A DNA stretch of 64,000 nucleotides from Eremomyces bilateralis CBS 781.70 (GCF_010015585.1 NW_022985090.1:293935-357934); one strand, 5' to 3'; shown: positions 43,199-55,923, numbered from the stretch's first letter. A program made the numbers and translations. The notes: generated by a model not told the origin, from the sequence alone.

Positions 43199-45834
43199 CG
43201 CTGGACATTATTCGGAAAGAGGGATGGCTTCAGTGGAAACACGGTGCGTGATGTCGAGGGGGTAGTAGCGCGATTATGTTCCCATGGAAATCCAGGGAGC
43301 CGAGTGATGAAGGACTGTCTTCTAAATTGAGATATCGACCGAGTTGAGAAAGGTAAATCGTTCAGTGACGTGGGGACTCGCGCAGCAATCCAGTCCGCTC
43401 GTCAAGGCTACAGCGGGACGATTAGTTTACACTCAACGCTTAATTACCTGAAGAACAATCATTATTGCAGAGATCAACAGCATTTAAATGTACCTGTACG
43501 GATATGAAGAAGGCTTCGTCCAAGTTCTCCCAGACCTTGCCGTCCAAGTCAACTCTAATGACAGTGACCTTTGCCAGACTGGTTCAATCAAGTCACTATG
43601 CACTATCCCTAGTTAAGAGTGCCGGGTCGCGTGGCGGTGCCATTGGAAATCATCAGCAGGTTCGATTACGTGAAATCCTCCAAGGTGCAAAAAGTCGTCG
43701 CCTGTACTCGGACTCGAACTAGTGACCTTCCAATTCCTAAAACCAGTGCAAGAATATTAGTCATCCTCATACCTGTCCAGATATACCTCCCCTTCTCCTC
43801 CCACTCCCCTCCACACTGATCCTACGAAACTGAAAACATCAAAAATGAACAGAATAACAAAAAGGGCCCTAATTTGGATTGCCAGTAGAAGGAGGTTTCA
43901 TTTTTGTGCCGTTTCTGGTATATTCGGCTTAACCCCCCCAGAATATCATGTAACGGGATGAATTAGATTACCCCAGTGACCGATGCCAAAGGGGGGCGCT
44001 ACTTATGTTGCGAGACCTTGATCAACTTACTGAAAATTGAGTTGTTTGAATCTGTATAGTTAATTCATGTCTAGGTCTGGTCAGTGAGCTCACCACTGCA
44101 TTGATTCACCCACCACTTCACTGTGCTTCATTTCTACTTCTAGCTGGAGTTGTTGATGCATCCCTTGCCTATTGTTGTTTGTCTATGACGTTTTACTGAA
44201 GCAATGTAACAGAAAACCCCAAGCTAGTTAGCCCTATGATTGCTAGCAAACATTCAGTCATTTATATCCAAAGTTGTGATTTTTTTTTCTCTACATAGTT
44301 CTCATCCAACTTCTTCTCCTCTCCACTGCTTTCACTGATACCATTTCTAGAACAAAGCTGTCGTCTCTTGTATTATTTGTCGTCCATCTTTGTTCCAAGT
44401 CAATGCCACCTCTTATGCTCTAGTGAAACAGTTTGAGTGAAAGGGGTAGGATATGATATCAACTACCGGTTGTCAATGGATAGATCAATGAAATGTACAA
44501 ATGAGAAGTTTGTTATCTACTCTATATAAGCCCTTCACTCCTCCCAAGTGCCGTATATTCATATTCCTCATGTCTTATGGCTACAATGCCTTCAATTGCC
44601 CAATCATTGCTGGGACATTTGGATAATCTGTCAGACAATCGAGCAGCTCTCATAGTTCACTGGCAAAAGTGGAACAGACCTTCCCTCGTATTCATAACGC
44701 GCTTGTAGAGCATTTTGTAGTACACTGTCTCAATCAAATTATTGCTGTCCCCATCCATTGTATGATAAGGATGGTATCCTAGAAGATTGGCTAGAATCAC
44801 CATGCATGTCCGACGACTAATTCGAAATTGGCAAATTGCATGATCGCACTATACAACAATCGATTCACAAGCATAGAGAATCTCTACTAGTCCCAAAGCT
44901 TATATATATCAACCGGCCTCTAGAATACCGATGGTGTAACTGGTTAATAGCGATAACCGAGAGCTTATCCTTCACGAAAATGCCGAGCATAGTACATAAT
45001 TTAGGGAAGTTAGATCTGTAACAAACATCTATTTGGTTATGGCTCTACTTTCCTTATGGGAAAGAATTGCCAGCACTATACTGGTTGATAGGAGTTTATA
45101 GTCTCTAGAATCAATGAGATTCGATAAAGGATAATTACAGCTTGGTGCTGATCCTTCATACGACAAGTCTTATAACCTGTTGCCATCGGCTTGAGTTCGA
45201 CAGAACGGAAAGCGGCCTTCAAATCCGATAAAAAGCAGCTGAATTGAGCTCAAAACTTGAGGCCTAGGGCCTCTGGGTTGCGGATGGGGGACATGTTAGC
45301 CTCTGGTCCAATCGAGATTTGGAACAAAGGAGTCAGTGTGCGACAGTGAGTGGCCCTGAATCTGATTTAATGCATAGTCTAACTTACACAGGGCGCCATA
45401 TGGCGTTCGATAGCAGGATATCTAATCTAGGGCGGTCTTCCTGTATGCTCCGCACGCTGCCTTTATCGTATAAATTATACAGGAAGTCCAATATCTGACG
45501 CATTATGTAGCCCGAGAGTTTCCAATCCTAGCTCCGCAACCCGAAGAAACGGGTGCGAACGAAGCGCCACCACCACGCATAAGCCGTCAACAAGGACAAT
45601 GCTCGAGTTAAGAAGCTGCCTAAATCAACGAGGTGGAATCATTTCCTTTTCCACAGCTGTTTTGAAGAGGAAAATTTAATCCAGAACGTGTACGGATCTG
45701 TGACAGCAAACGACGTCGAGTGGCGAGAGGCATAACTCTATCGCTGGCTATGCTAGATATCTCAGAGCGGGAGTTCGTGCTCGGCCTGATATGTGTGTGT
45801 GGTGGTTTCCCGTGTATAATCGCTTAGAAGCATT
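43199..45834. other. Long intergenic stretch, no gene seen
   Basis: 2.6 kb of AT-richer DNA with only short frames. A tRNA-like T-arm at about 43704-43730 (minus) was considered and rejected. I see no transposon domains or repeats. Confidence 0.5.
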
Positions 45835-46339
45835 ATGTTCGAGGCTCAGTTCGACATTCAGGATTTGAACCTATGCAAGGGGCGCGAGACGATGGAATTT
45901 CGCAAGATGAATGCGCACAGGAGGCAGAATCAATGTGATGGAGCTCATATGAGCTGTGGTATGAAGAGAGCGCTAGAAGATGCGGACAGGGAGATGGTCA
46001 TGAAACACCTCAGACTGACGGAGGACATGCTGAAGCACGTTTTCTATAGCGAGGCCGTCACCGATGGTGGGCAACCCACCGCGACCATCCAACCTCCCAC
46101 CGACGCTGATCCACCGAGCAGGACAGCCTAACTCGTCAACGCTGGTCAACTAATCATTGTAGATCTCCCAGGTGGTGGCAGCGAGGAACTTGACATGGAC
46201 AACAAAGTGCGGAGCACAATCTCACCCGAGAGGGGGAGACTGATGGATCGGGAAGGCACAACCAGAATTTACAGATGGCATCATGTTAATTATGATAACG
46301 AGTCCGTCGCGAAATACAAGAGTACGTTAGACTAGGGTA
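45835..46339 (+). CDS. Candidate small two-exon gene of unknown function
   Basis: A TATA-like tgtataat (45813) precedes an ATG-initiated frame with MFEAQFDIQDLNLCKGRETM and a helical segment RALEDADREMVMKHLRLTED. A possible donor at 46066 (gat|gtgggc region) and an acceptor at 46160 (ttgtag, with branch-like ctaat 12 nt before) would join it to DLPGGGSEELDMDNKVRSTI and RGRLMDREGTTRIYRWHHVN, ending at TAG 46337-46339. The donor is weak and no family is recognised. Unspliced, the first frame stops at 46131 (98 aa). Confidence 0.3.
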
Positions 46340-47117
46340 AGGGTCGCTGATTGTAAGGCAAATCCTATGCCCAGAATACTAACCCCCGACAAAGCACTGG
46401 TTGGAAAAGCACAAATCTGGAGGAGACAAAGGGGGGAGATGATGAAGCAGGAGAGGATTCTTAACCTCTCGTAAGCAGACATTCTGCTCTCGGCCCAACG
46501 TCTGAGACCAAAAAGAGCCAAGGGGCGGTCCCTTCCGCCCATGTGACAGACCGAAGCGAGAAATGATTCCTCAAAAAAGGATGGATGGAGAGCTACTACT
46601 GAGCGAGGAGGAAGCCTGCTCTGAACTCACCAAGAACGAAGACAAAGGATACTGTATTTAACTTGAAGCCAATTCTGCACAAACAAATCCAGTGATAATA
46701 CTTCGTGACCAGATATTTGGACACGAACTTCGATTTCAGTGCAATCAGTGATCAGACTTCAGGGCACTAATCACCTCGAGGTTCAAAGGGATTAGACGGA
46801 ATTATGGCCATGAGAAACCCTCCATGGCCTCGCAATCTCTCCATTTTGACATTGTTTTACCGGTCCAGAAGCATGAATGCTAGCTAGGTAGGGGTGGTGT
46901 ATCTCGCCCGAGAATGAAGCTAAAATAGCCGTTAAGGCGGAACTATCATCAATGTCATCCACTCCTAAGCCGGGCAATCGTGTGAGTCGGTAGTGATTTT
47001 TAGTTGGCAAAATACTTATCAGACGTAATCACGTCATTCATAGCAGTGCTATCGTCACAATAAACAAGATCCGTCTTCCAATGCATCAATATATTTGGTA
47101 TACGCCTCTAACCCAAT
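46340..47117. other. Intergenic, no gene seen
   Basis: Only short frames. It precedes the 3' end of the Sda1 gene. Confidence 0.5.
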
Positions 47118-49499
47118 CTATCCGGCATTCCCCCTATTCCCCCCCCTCTTCTGCCTCGCAGCATGCCCCGCCAAACTCTTCCTCATATCCACCAAACTCC
47201 GTCGATTCTTCGCCTTCGCCTTCCCCAACGTCATCATGAAATTCTTCTGCCGCGACTTCTCCTTATTCGTGCTGCTCTTCCCCGCCGCCTCCTTCTTCTG
47301 CTTGCGCAGCGCCGTTGTGCTCATGTGCTTCTCCTGGCGGTCTCCTTTGGCGGCGGCGATCTTCTCCTCTTTCGTCTTCTTGGAGGAGAGCGAGCCAACC
47401 GCTTCGATCGCCTCCGCGGTCAGCGGGTCGTCGATATGCGCTTGGATTTGCTTCGCGCGCAGGGCGGCGGCGCGGTCGAGGTGGTGTTTGCGGTGGGTGG
47501 GGTCCATCTCGCCGAGGACGGAGGATTGGGTGCGGAGTTCTTGGAGTTTGGCGAGGTCGGCGGGGGTGAGGATGCGGGAGGTGGCGTATTTGGAGAACTG
47601 GGCTTTGGCGGCCTGCTCGGGGTCGAGCGTTTCGGAGGGACTCTTCTCTTTGGCCGCGTCGGTCGGCGGCTCAGTGGCTTTTGCGGCTGTAGCGGTGGAT
47701 TTCGCAGCTTCTTCGGCCGTCTTCCTTCTTTTGGAGGCTCGTTCGTCTTCGCTATCACTGAAATTGATATCCTCGCCGTCACTCTGGACGTCGATCCAGC
47801 CGCCAGAGTCGTCACTGTCGTCAGCTTCGACATCCCAATTCTGCCACCCAGCTTCCTCATCTTCCTCAATACGTTTCTCATCAGCAGCTTCTTCATCCCC
47901 CTCAGCCAATCCCGACTCTTCCTTCTTCCGCAGCGCTTCTTCTTCTTTATACTTCTCCAGTAGCTCCAATCCTTCAATCACACCCGGCTCAAACTCGCCG
48001 AACTTCTTCGTAGTCAACTCGCCGCTCCTAAGCCCCAGCGCCGCCTCTTTTCCACGATCGCGTTTCTTAAGCATGCTCGGCCCAACTTCTCGGTACAGAC
48101 TCAGCAAACCCCGAGCGGCCATCATCACGCCCTTGTCTTTGCTCTTCCGGTACATGATCAGATCCTGAAGCAGCGGCTCCTCCATCGCGAGCGGCTGCCG
48201 CACGCAAATCTCTCGGATCGCGTTCAACCCCGCACACGCGACCTCCGACGCCGCCGCTTCCGACACAAACTCGTTCGCGATCTTCTGCACCAGCGGCGTG
48301 ATCGACTCCGGCGGCACCAATTGATGCGTGGCCTGCGCGAGCGACGCGAGGAACGTCGTCACCGACGGTTGCCGCGGCGTAAGGTATTTCAAGAAATAGG
48401 AATATAGACTGGTGATCTGCAATTGATGCAGGCCGATCAATCGTGTTACAAGCTGCAACACATACAACTTCTGCTCCAGGTTCAGCTTCGATTTGGCCTG
48501 CTGCAGATGTTTGGAGAACAGCGAGTCGGCGAACCCCTGTGGATCGTGCAGCAGATGCAGCGCGGAGAAATTCAACATATGCGGTTGATTCTTCTTCTTT
48601 TTCTCCTTCTTCTTCACCGTCACCACGGCCCGTTTGAGGTCGCGGCCCTTTTTCTTCGATTTCTTGTTAATCTGCATCTGGTGGCGCAATTGGTTGATGT
48701 CGATGTCCTCGTCATCGCTCGACTCGTCCGCTGCATCTTCGCGCTCCTTGTCGCCGCCGAGGAAGAATCGAACGCCGCCAGAGATGACTTTCGGGTTGTC
48801 GGAGAGGGAGGCCTCTTTCATGATCTCGACGGCTTTGGCTTCTGTCCAGATTTGACGTTTCCAGAGCTCGCGCGTGATCTTAACGGCCCATAAGCCCTTC
48901 GTGGACTCTCGGTCGGACGCAACGAGATTGAAGAGGTATGTCTGCGTGGAGCGGTTGAGTTTATGGTTGGTCGTCTTTGCATTCGACGAACGGAGGTCGG
49001 ACAGAATCTTTTGCAGAAGTAGAGACCGGAAGACTTTGCTAGGTGTTTCCACTAAGATCGGGAAAAGGGTGTCGAGAAGGCTACTTCGATCAGCGGAGTC
49101 CATATATATCAAAGGCGGGAAATCTTACGTATTGGACGTTATGACATGCTTGTTCTTCAACAGCACCAAACTCCCCACTATCTTTTCCCTCAAATCCACC
49201 TGCAACTCCGCATGATGCTTCGACAACAACAACATCAAATCTTCGGGAAACTTCTTCGTGAGCTCGGGATAGCAGTCCGCCACATGCGCAATCATATCGA
49301 TCAGCTCATGCAGCGACACCAGCCCATTGTCGTCCGTGTTCGCGGGCGACTCTTGGATCACCGAGAACAGCGAATCATACTGGTTGTATTGGTTCTGGAA
49401 GTCGTTCCTGTAGGAGATCGGGTCCCGACGAATCTTGTTCTGCAGGTTGACGAGGTCGGCCTCGACCTTTTCGAGGGCGCCGACTTTGCGTTTGCCCAT
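47118..49499 (-). CDS. sda1: Sda1 ribosome-biogenesis factor
   Basis: Exons 49129-49499 and 47118-49080 give 777 aa with one 48-nt intron. The N-terminus (GALEKVEADLVNLQNKIRRD, NQYNQYDSLFSVIQESP) and the helical-repeat body (QKLYVLQLVTRLIGLHQLQI, FLKYLTPRQPSVTTFLASLA) are characteristic of SDA1/NUC130. An acidic stretch lies at ~430-540. A basic C-terminus ends SLVDMRKSLAGHAARQKRGG and is typical of the family. Sda1 is an essential nuclear/nucleolar factor in pre-60S maturation and export, and in yeast also affects actin and G1 progression. Length is close to yeast (767 aa). The intron is very near the 5' end. Confidence 0.95.
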
Positions 49500-49998
49500 T
49501 TTGAGGGCTTTTCAGGTCGATTCGGCGTAAAATATGTGTGAAGAGAGGACTACAATTCGTGGAGTTGGAGGTGAAAAGTGCGGCGAGGCGGGAGAACTGA
49601 AATTTTCAGCCACATTTGATATTTCCCACATGCACCGCCACATATCGACCCTGGCGGGCCTGGTTTCACTCCTGTCGGATTGACAGAGGTGGGGGAGAGC
49701 CGGCAAGAAACATGAACAGAAAATCGAACAGCAAGACCAATATAGACTTATTCGAGAGGACGATTATTGGAATTGCTAATTAGAAGTGTACAACTGCCGG
49801 TATCATCCATGCCGGTTTTGCAATAATGAGGGATGTCCGGACTTTATGTGCACATCTTGCCAGTTCAATTATTTCTACAACCATGCTTGGATGCCCTCAT
49901 CCAACAAACACATCGCAAGCCCGAAAACGCCATTCTGACCCTTTTTCAACCGTATATGCAACCACCACAAGTATTAATTAACCCCGCAGCTTTTTCCC
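49500..49998. other. Intergenic, Sda1 promoter and PP2C 3' region
   Basis: About 500 bp without recognised coding sequence. Confidence 0.5.
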
Positions 49999-51816
49999 CT
50001 ACTGCCTCCTCGCTCTCGGATCCTGCGCCTCCATCTTCCTCCAATCCCTCAACTCCTGCGTCCCCAAACTCCCCAACCCCCCTTCACTCCTCCTCTCCCA
50101 ACCTCCCAATCTCACCACCAACGCCGTCGCATTATCCGCACTCGCGCTCACCTCCACGGCAAACGACACCAGATCCTTCGCGCCCTGTTCAGGCGTCTTC
50201 GCCTCCTTCACCACGTCCACGATCTCCTCATCCGACATCACACCGGACACGCCGTCGCTTACGAGCACGAGGAACGAGTACTCCGCGGGTGAGAGCTCGA
50301 CGCGGCGAATCTCCGGCTCGGCCGACACGCCGATGCGCTTTGCCTTCATGTCGCCGAAGGAGCGGGTGTTGGCGAGGCCGATCATGCGCTCCTCGCCGAA
50401 GGAGTCGGTGACGAAGGTGGCGGCGTAGCGACGGAGGCGGGTGGCTTCGACGGGGTCGGAGGGGTGGTGGTTGGAGGTGAGGGGGACGGGGAGGCCCGTG
50501 GCGGTGGCGCAGAGGAGGATGCGGGTGTCGCCGACGTGGGAGGTGATGAGGGTGGAGGGGGAGGACGGGTGCCAGAAGGGGGTGGGGCTGGGGGTGGAGA
50601 TGAGGGCGATGCTGCTGGTGGAGCCGCCTTGGAAGGTTTTAGGGCCGCCGATGGGTTCGGAGGTGCGGGAGGGTTTGTCGATGATGTCGTGTTCGTTGAG
50701 GGCGCGGTCAGAGAGGACGGAGTCGGCGTCTTCTTTGTTGGCTTGCGCAGAGATGAAGTCGTAGTCGGCTTTTAAGAAGGCGTATTCGAGGACCGTTTCG
50801 ATTCCGATGCCCTCGCCTGCGGTGGCCGGTCGGGAATTTCCCATGGGCTGTCGAGCGGTCTCGCCCTCGAGGACATAGCCTTTGCCGCCGGCGTTGATGG
50901 AGAAGTATTCGGGTTTGAAGCGGCGGTAGTAACCGCCAACGAGCTGTTTGTAGGAACTAACGAGTTCTTTCTCAAGCTCTTCGGCTTTGCCTAAGGCGTC
51001 GGACTGCTCCACGGCAGCCGTCTCATCTCCTGCCTTTACATCTCTCGACTCCTGTATTTCCTCCACTTTCACCGACCCGTATCCCGCTCCTTTCCCGGAA
51101 TCCCCGCCGATGCCCGTAATCGCCGGCCCCTTCTTCAAACTACTCTCCAACCCAAACTCCCTCCCCGCCTCCTCCACATACAAGTGCAACCGCTCCTGCA
51201 AAAACTTACTACACTCCGCCCCGCCATGCCCATCAAACACCCCAAAATAAAACACCTGCGGATCCCCACTCGCACTATCCGCACTCGTCCCCTGGCCCGC
51301 AATCTCCGCCCTCGCGCTCCGCGTCAGGGAAATCGGCCGCCGCTTCGCGAACGCGGGGATCTCGATCGTGCCCTCTTGATGGGCGTCTTCGTTGTATGGT
51401 CGGGAGCCGCGCGACACGGCGGCGCCGAAGTGGTGCTTCGCGCTCTTCAGGGGGATGCGCACGACAGTCATTTCGCGGGAGGCGCCGATGTTGGAGGGGG
51501 CGGCGGCGGGGGGGTGGCGGTCATCGTGCTTGTCGTGGGGGGTCGATTTGTCACGGGGGAGTTTGTGGTGGGGGATGCGGCCGTCCGGGTGCATGGAGGA
51601 AGAGGGGAGGTTGGTGACGAAGTAGTCGTGGTAGCATCGTGAGTGGCGGAGGGCGGAGGTGGTGGTCGGGAGTATGGGGGGGGTTATTGCTGGGGATATG
51701 GAATAACATCGCGGGAGGGATGAGGATCGGAATGCGGGGAGTTGGGAGGGAATGCGTGGGTGAAGAGTGGGAGGACGCATAATCGAGGTTTGATGGACCG
51801 CAACATTGTGGGACAA
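49999..51816 (-). CDS. PP2C-family Ser/Thr phosphatase, probably mitochondrial (Ptc6/Azr1-like)
   Basis: A single 605-aa frame. The N-terminus has an Arg/Ser-rich, acid-poor stretch (LPAFRSSSLPRCYSISPAIT) like a mitochondrial presequence. The PP2C metal-binding and catalytic motifs appear in order: SRGSRPYNEDAHQ, YFGVFDGHGGAE, SSIALIS, TSHVGDTRILL, FGDMKAKRIGVSAEPEI, LVLVSDGVSGVMSDEEIVD and SASADNATALVV. Several long insertions separate early motifs. Manganese/magnesium-dependent PP2Cs of this type in yeast mitochondria (Ptc5, Ptc6) regulate pyruvate dehydrogenase and mitophagy. The subfamily call is inference; PP2C membership is firm. A second in-frame ATG at codon 13 is an alternative start. 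Confidence 0.9.
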   Translation of the reverse strand: MSHNVAVHQTSIMRPPTLHPRIPSQLPAFRSSSLPRCYSISPAITPPILPTTTSALRHSRCYHDYFVTNLPSSSMHPDGRIPHHKLPRDKSTPHDKHDDRHPPAAAPSNIGASREMTVVRIPLKSAKHHFGAAVSRGSRPYNEDAHQEGTIEIPAFAKRRPISLTRSARAEIAGQGTSADSASGDPQVFYFGVFDGHGGAECSKFLQERLHLYVEEAGREFGLESSLKKGPAITGIGGDSGKGAGYGSVKVEEIQESRDVKAGDETAAVEQSDALGKAEELEKELVSSYKQLVGGYYRRFKPEYFSINAGGKGYVLEGETARQPMGNSRPATAGEGIGIETVLEYAFLKADYDFISAQANKEDADSVLSDRALNEHDIIDKPSRTSEPIGGPKTFQGGSTSSIALISTPSPTPFWHPSSPSTLITSHVGDTRILLCATATGLPVPLTSNHHPSDPVEATRLRRYAATFVTDSFGEERMIGLANTRSFGDMKAKRIGVSAEPEIRRVELSPAEYSFLVLVSDGVSGVMSDEEIVDVVKEAKTPEQGAKDLVSFAVEVSASADNATALVVRLGGWERRSEGGLGSLGTQELRDWRKMEAQDPRARRQ

Positions 51817-52775
51817 ATGTGGTCACATCATTGTCGGTGAGGATGTTGGTATACACCTCGCAATTCGCAAACCATTCATCCACAGCAACACAAAGGGAGT
51901 TGGATATCCAAGATTGGTGAATGACGAGGAAGAATTATTGAGACGTTGAGTTGCAGAAGCTTCGGGAATAGCGGACTGGCTCCGCCGCATCGGCAATAAT
52001 TACGGACAGAGGGGGGAAGACAAGCTCCGCAAGTCCGCATGATTTAATTTAATGCAATTTAATTTATTTGCAGAGCCTCAATGTGCCTCGTGCATAATGA
52101 CATCTACGATCTGCATCTCAAGGAATCGGTTTGGCAATGGACTACATGTCACAAGTATTGTTGAGAGGATGACAGGGCAATATTATCCCCCATTCGCTCT
52201 CTTCCAACTCCTCAAGGCCTCAACTCACTTCTTCATGCGCAGCTTCGGCGATAGTACGGACATTTCTCTGGAGGATTCGAGGTCGGATCGACTTGCCTAA
52301 TGCAGCGAGACAACATCCACTTCTCCTGTCTGTGTGAACAATGATGTGATGAGATGGCTTATCATGCAGCATCAGCGCATCACGGCTATCAAAGGCTGGA
52401 GTCGCCTCTAAACAAAACCAAGACTTGTTGAACCCTTCGAATTGTTCCACTTGATTGGATTATGTGATCGATATGGGGTTCAAGTTGGGGACACCAATGC
52501 CTTATTGCCGAACCCCGCCTCCACTCCGTCGTGATATCCATTTCTTTTTAGTTCGATGTCTTTAGCCTGCCATTCCCTCTTCTCCAGCTTTTCTCTCCGC
52601 ATACCGGTGCACTTCTGTCGAAGAGAAGAGATCGACTCAACTTTGTGTTTCATTCATCGAACCCAAGTCTTTCATATCCCCTAAGGCGTTTCCTCCAGCT
52701 CTACCATCTTTCATCTGTCCTCAAGGTGCTGTACCTGTACGCTGTAAGGAAAACATACCGGCCGATATCGCCACC
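51817..52775. other. Divergent promoter region (PP2C / SSADH)
   Basis: No gene recognised. The last ~250 bp before 52776 are C/T-rich and probably form the leader of the dehydrogenase gene. Confidence 0.5.
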
Positions 52776-54609
52776 ATGACCGGGACAAATGGAACAAACG
52801 GGACGAATGGGACGAACGGAACCCGCCAGTTGCCCTTCGAAGTGCGTTATCCCATCTCAATAATGCAGGTATTGCCAGGCTTCAGATATAGCTGACAGCA
52901 TGGAATCAACAGCTCAAGAGCCAAGCATTGTTCAAAGACCAGGCATATGTCAACGGAGAATGGGTCGAAGCAAAGTCCGGGGCTCGATTTGAAATCGTCG
53001 GTACGCTCCATCCCCCTCCATCCCGATGGCCTCCCTACCTCTTTTCCGGCCAGCTTCTCACCATCTCACAGACCCGGGCACCGGCAAGGTCTGGGCCACC
53101 GCCCCCAACATGGCCGCCGAAGACGTCGACGCCACCGTCCAATCCGCCCACCAAGCCTTCCTCACCTACCGCAAAGTTAACCCCCGCGAACGCGCCCAGA
53201 AGCTCATGAAATGGGACACCCTGATCCGCGAAGCAAGGGACGACCTCGCGCGCATCCTCGTCCACGAGACTGGGAAGCCGCTCGCTGAGGCTTACGGCGA
53301 GATCGACTATGCAGTTGGATTTACCTGGTGGTTTGCGGGGGAGGCGGAGCGCGTGCGCGGGACGGTCGCGACGCCGGCGGCGCCGGGGAGGAGGGTGTTT
53401 ACGGTTAAGCAGCCGATTGGCGTGGCGGCGGCGTTGGTGCCGTGGAATTTCCCATTCGCGTGAGTGAGGTTCGAGTCGGGTCGAGATGACTTGCTAACAG
53501 GCTCAGCATGATTCTTCGGAAGTGCGGAGCGGCTTTGGCCGCCGGATGTCCGATGATCATCAAGCCGTCTCCGGAGACGCCACTCAGCGTGCTGACGCTC
53601 GTCCACCTTGCCGAGAAGGCTGGCTTCGAGAAGGGCCTCCTGAGTGTGTTGACGACCGATCTTGAAAACACCCCGGCCCTCAGCGAGGCGCTCTGCAAGC
53701 ACCCCCTCGTCAAGAAAGTCACCTTCACCGGCTCCACGCGCATCGGCAAGCTCATCGCTGCGCACTGCGCCGAGGGCCTCAAGAAGGTCACCCTCGAGCT
53801 CGGCGGCAACTGCCCCGTCCTGATCTTCGACGACGCCGACCTCTCCGCCGCATGCGCGCAAATCGCCGCCCTCAAGTTCCGCCATGCCGGGCAAGCCTGC
53901 ATCACCGCGAACCGCGTCTACGTGCAGCGCGGCGTGTATGATAAGTTCACCACGATGGTGGCGGACTACAGCCGCGGGCTGAAGGTCGGGCATGGGATGA
54001 CGGAGGGGACGACGATGGGGCCGTTGACGACACCCAGGGGGGTGGATAAGGCGGAGGCGCAGGTGGAGGACGCGAGGAAGCTGGGTGCGCGCATCGTGAC
54101 GGGTGGGAAGCGGGTTAAGATCGATGGGGGGTATTTCTTCGAGCCGACGGTCATCTTGGACGCGACGCAGGAGATGCAGATTGCGCAGGAGGAGAGCTTC
54201 GCGCCGTTGTGTGCGATATTCCCGTTCGACACCGAGGAGGAGGCGGTGGAGCTGGCGAACGCGACGAGCGTACGTACCTTCCATCTTTCCCCTTTTACTG
54301 CTTCCGCCAGTGATCCGCGTTGTTTCACCAGCGTGGGAACATGGACTGGGATAGTCGACTGACATGCATGCAATCTAGATGGGCCTCGCGTCGTACTTCT
54401 TCACAAAGAACATCGACCGCACGTGGCGGCTGCTAGAAAACCTTGAGGCAGGGATGATCGGGATGAACACCGGAAACAGCTCGGCTGCCGAGAGTCCGTT
54501 TGGCGGGATTAAGGAGTCGGGATACGGGAAGGAGTCGGGCATGGGGGTTGCGGTGGACGAGTACATGATCACCAAAACGGGCACGTTGACGCTTGACGGA
54601 CATTATTGA
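52776..54609 (+). CDS. Succinate-semialdehyde dehydrogenase (GABA shunt)
   Basis: Five exons, 52776-52841, 52913-53000, 53072-53459, 53507-54269 and 54379-54609, give 511 aa. The ATG is in ccaccatga context. The N-terminus is a GTN tripeptide run (MTGTNGTNGTNGTNGT). The ALDH fold follows with KQPIGVAAALVPWNFPFAMI, GSTRIGKLIAAHCAEG, the general base in LELGGNCP (Glu ~278) and the nucleophile in FRHAGQACITANRVYV (Cys ~312). The end, NTGNSSAAESPFGGIKESGYGKESG, is the SSADH signature. The enzyme oxidises succinic semialdehyde to succinate with NAD(P), closing the GABA shunt. No clear mitochondrial presequence is seen, as in yeast Uga2. Confidence 0.94.
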
Positions 54610-55923
54610 GTGTACCGGTAGATGGATTGTCGTCGAACGTGGTTATTTACTCTAGATTTAGAAATTGAGTTGCGCAATGCGACCGGAGTACTGGTAAACG
54701 GGATATAGATATCAGACCTCTTCAACATCTACGTCGATGAAACAGCATCCATTCGTGGAGCGTTGGGGTGTGACTGCTGATCCATACTCGCCATGACATC
54801 TTAGCACTTGGCAACTGTTCCTGAATTCGATCTCGCGATCCATATCCACGGCCTCGTATCCGAGTAGTATAAATGAACCTCCTCCCCACTGGACGGTCCA
54901 CAAGGACTGGGTGGTCTCCCCTCGTGCGAGCGTCCTACAATCTCGGTGACCGCTAAAGATAGCTCCTCTTTCTTCGGAAACCGGAATGGTACCGTTGACC
55001 GTTCATCTCCCCTGGTTCCCGAGTGAATGATTGGTAGCCCAACTCCGCCCATGGACGGAATGCCGTGCATGAATCTGACGATCGCAAAGTCGTAGCGCGG
55101 GGAGATCCTTGATGCTAACTACGGAATTGAAGGCGGAGTTGGAGATGTGGCTGGAATGTGGCTCAACACGCCCAACTGACCAATGAGATTCTCGGGAGTT
55201 GCATTCTCCCCGACGGAGCAGAATCCCTCCGACTCCTCACGTCGAATTCCTCCGGCTGGCACAGACGTAGAGTAACCATACAAGCTTTCGTGAACGCCGG
55301 ATTGTTCAACCGTCCGCAGGCGGAATGTCTGCCCTACAACCTCCTCCCATGTCATTCTCCGATGACTGACGCCCCACTAAAAAGTATTGTAGATTCAACG
55401 TGCATTGCCGACGCGGACTATCTGGCATTATATTGGAAAATGAAGCTGAGAAAATGATGCCGACTGAGCCATGATGTGTGCGACTCCGCATTTGAAACGG
55501 TCGGAAGGAGCCATGATCGTCATGCGGAAGTTGGTTTTCGGCGGCACAGTAAGGAGCGACGCGACAACTGTGCCGCCGCTGTGCACCGGTATGAAGGGAC
55601 ATGGGCGATTGAGATTGGCATATAAGATGCGTGATGGACGCCGATGGATGAAGTTCCTGGATTCAGATTCACTCATAAACTCCTTAATTCACTCTAGCAT
55701 TTCATCCAACACCTGGACTGGAAGTCAAACGGACATCACGGAACCAACACATCCTCTCTTCAACTTCAAGTCTTTTATATTTCGCTCCGGTTTGGTTCTC
55801 CAGTTACGTCTCGTCACCAACATCAGCACCTACACCGCATTCCTCGCCGCTCTCGACTTCGCCATCTTCTGAAGTTCATCGCCAACACGACCACTTAATC
55901 ATCAACCCTCCACAGCCATCATA
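54610..55923. other. Intergenic, next gene's promoter
   Basis: 1.3 kb without recognised protein similarity. A TATA-like catataaga lies at about 55619-55627, roughly 300 bp before the next ATG. A 133-codon frame at 55471-55872 overlaps that promoter and is not accepted. Confidence 0.5.

Noticed and set aside
43704-43730. tRNA-like T-arm (minus strand agttcgagtcc)
   Set aside because: The T-stem mispairs unless a bulge is assumed and no acceptor stem, D-arm or A box is found.
45859-45873. B-box-like ggttcaaatcc on the minus strand
   Set aside because: No A box or cloverleaf upstream; the surrounding sequence reads as a protein-like frame on the plus strand.
47095-48168. 357-codon plus-strand frame opposite Sda1
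   Set aside because: Ser/Ala/Leu-rich shadow of the acidic and lysine-rich coding strand of Sda1; no independent gene signals.
53307-54365. 352-codon open frame antisense to SSADH
   Set aside because: It mirrors the high-GC, strongly codon-biased exons of SSADH, has low-complexity Arg/His/Ala composition and no recognisable fold.
55471-55872. 133-codon plus-strand frame before the Rossmann-fold gene
   Set aside because: Contains the TATA-like box and probable 5' leader of the next gene; no protein similarity.
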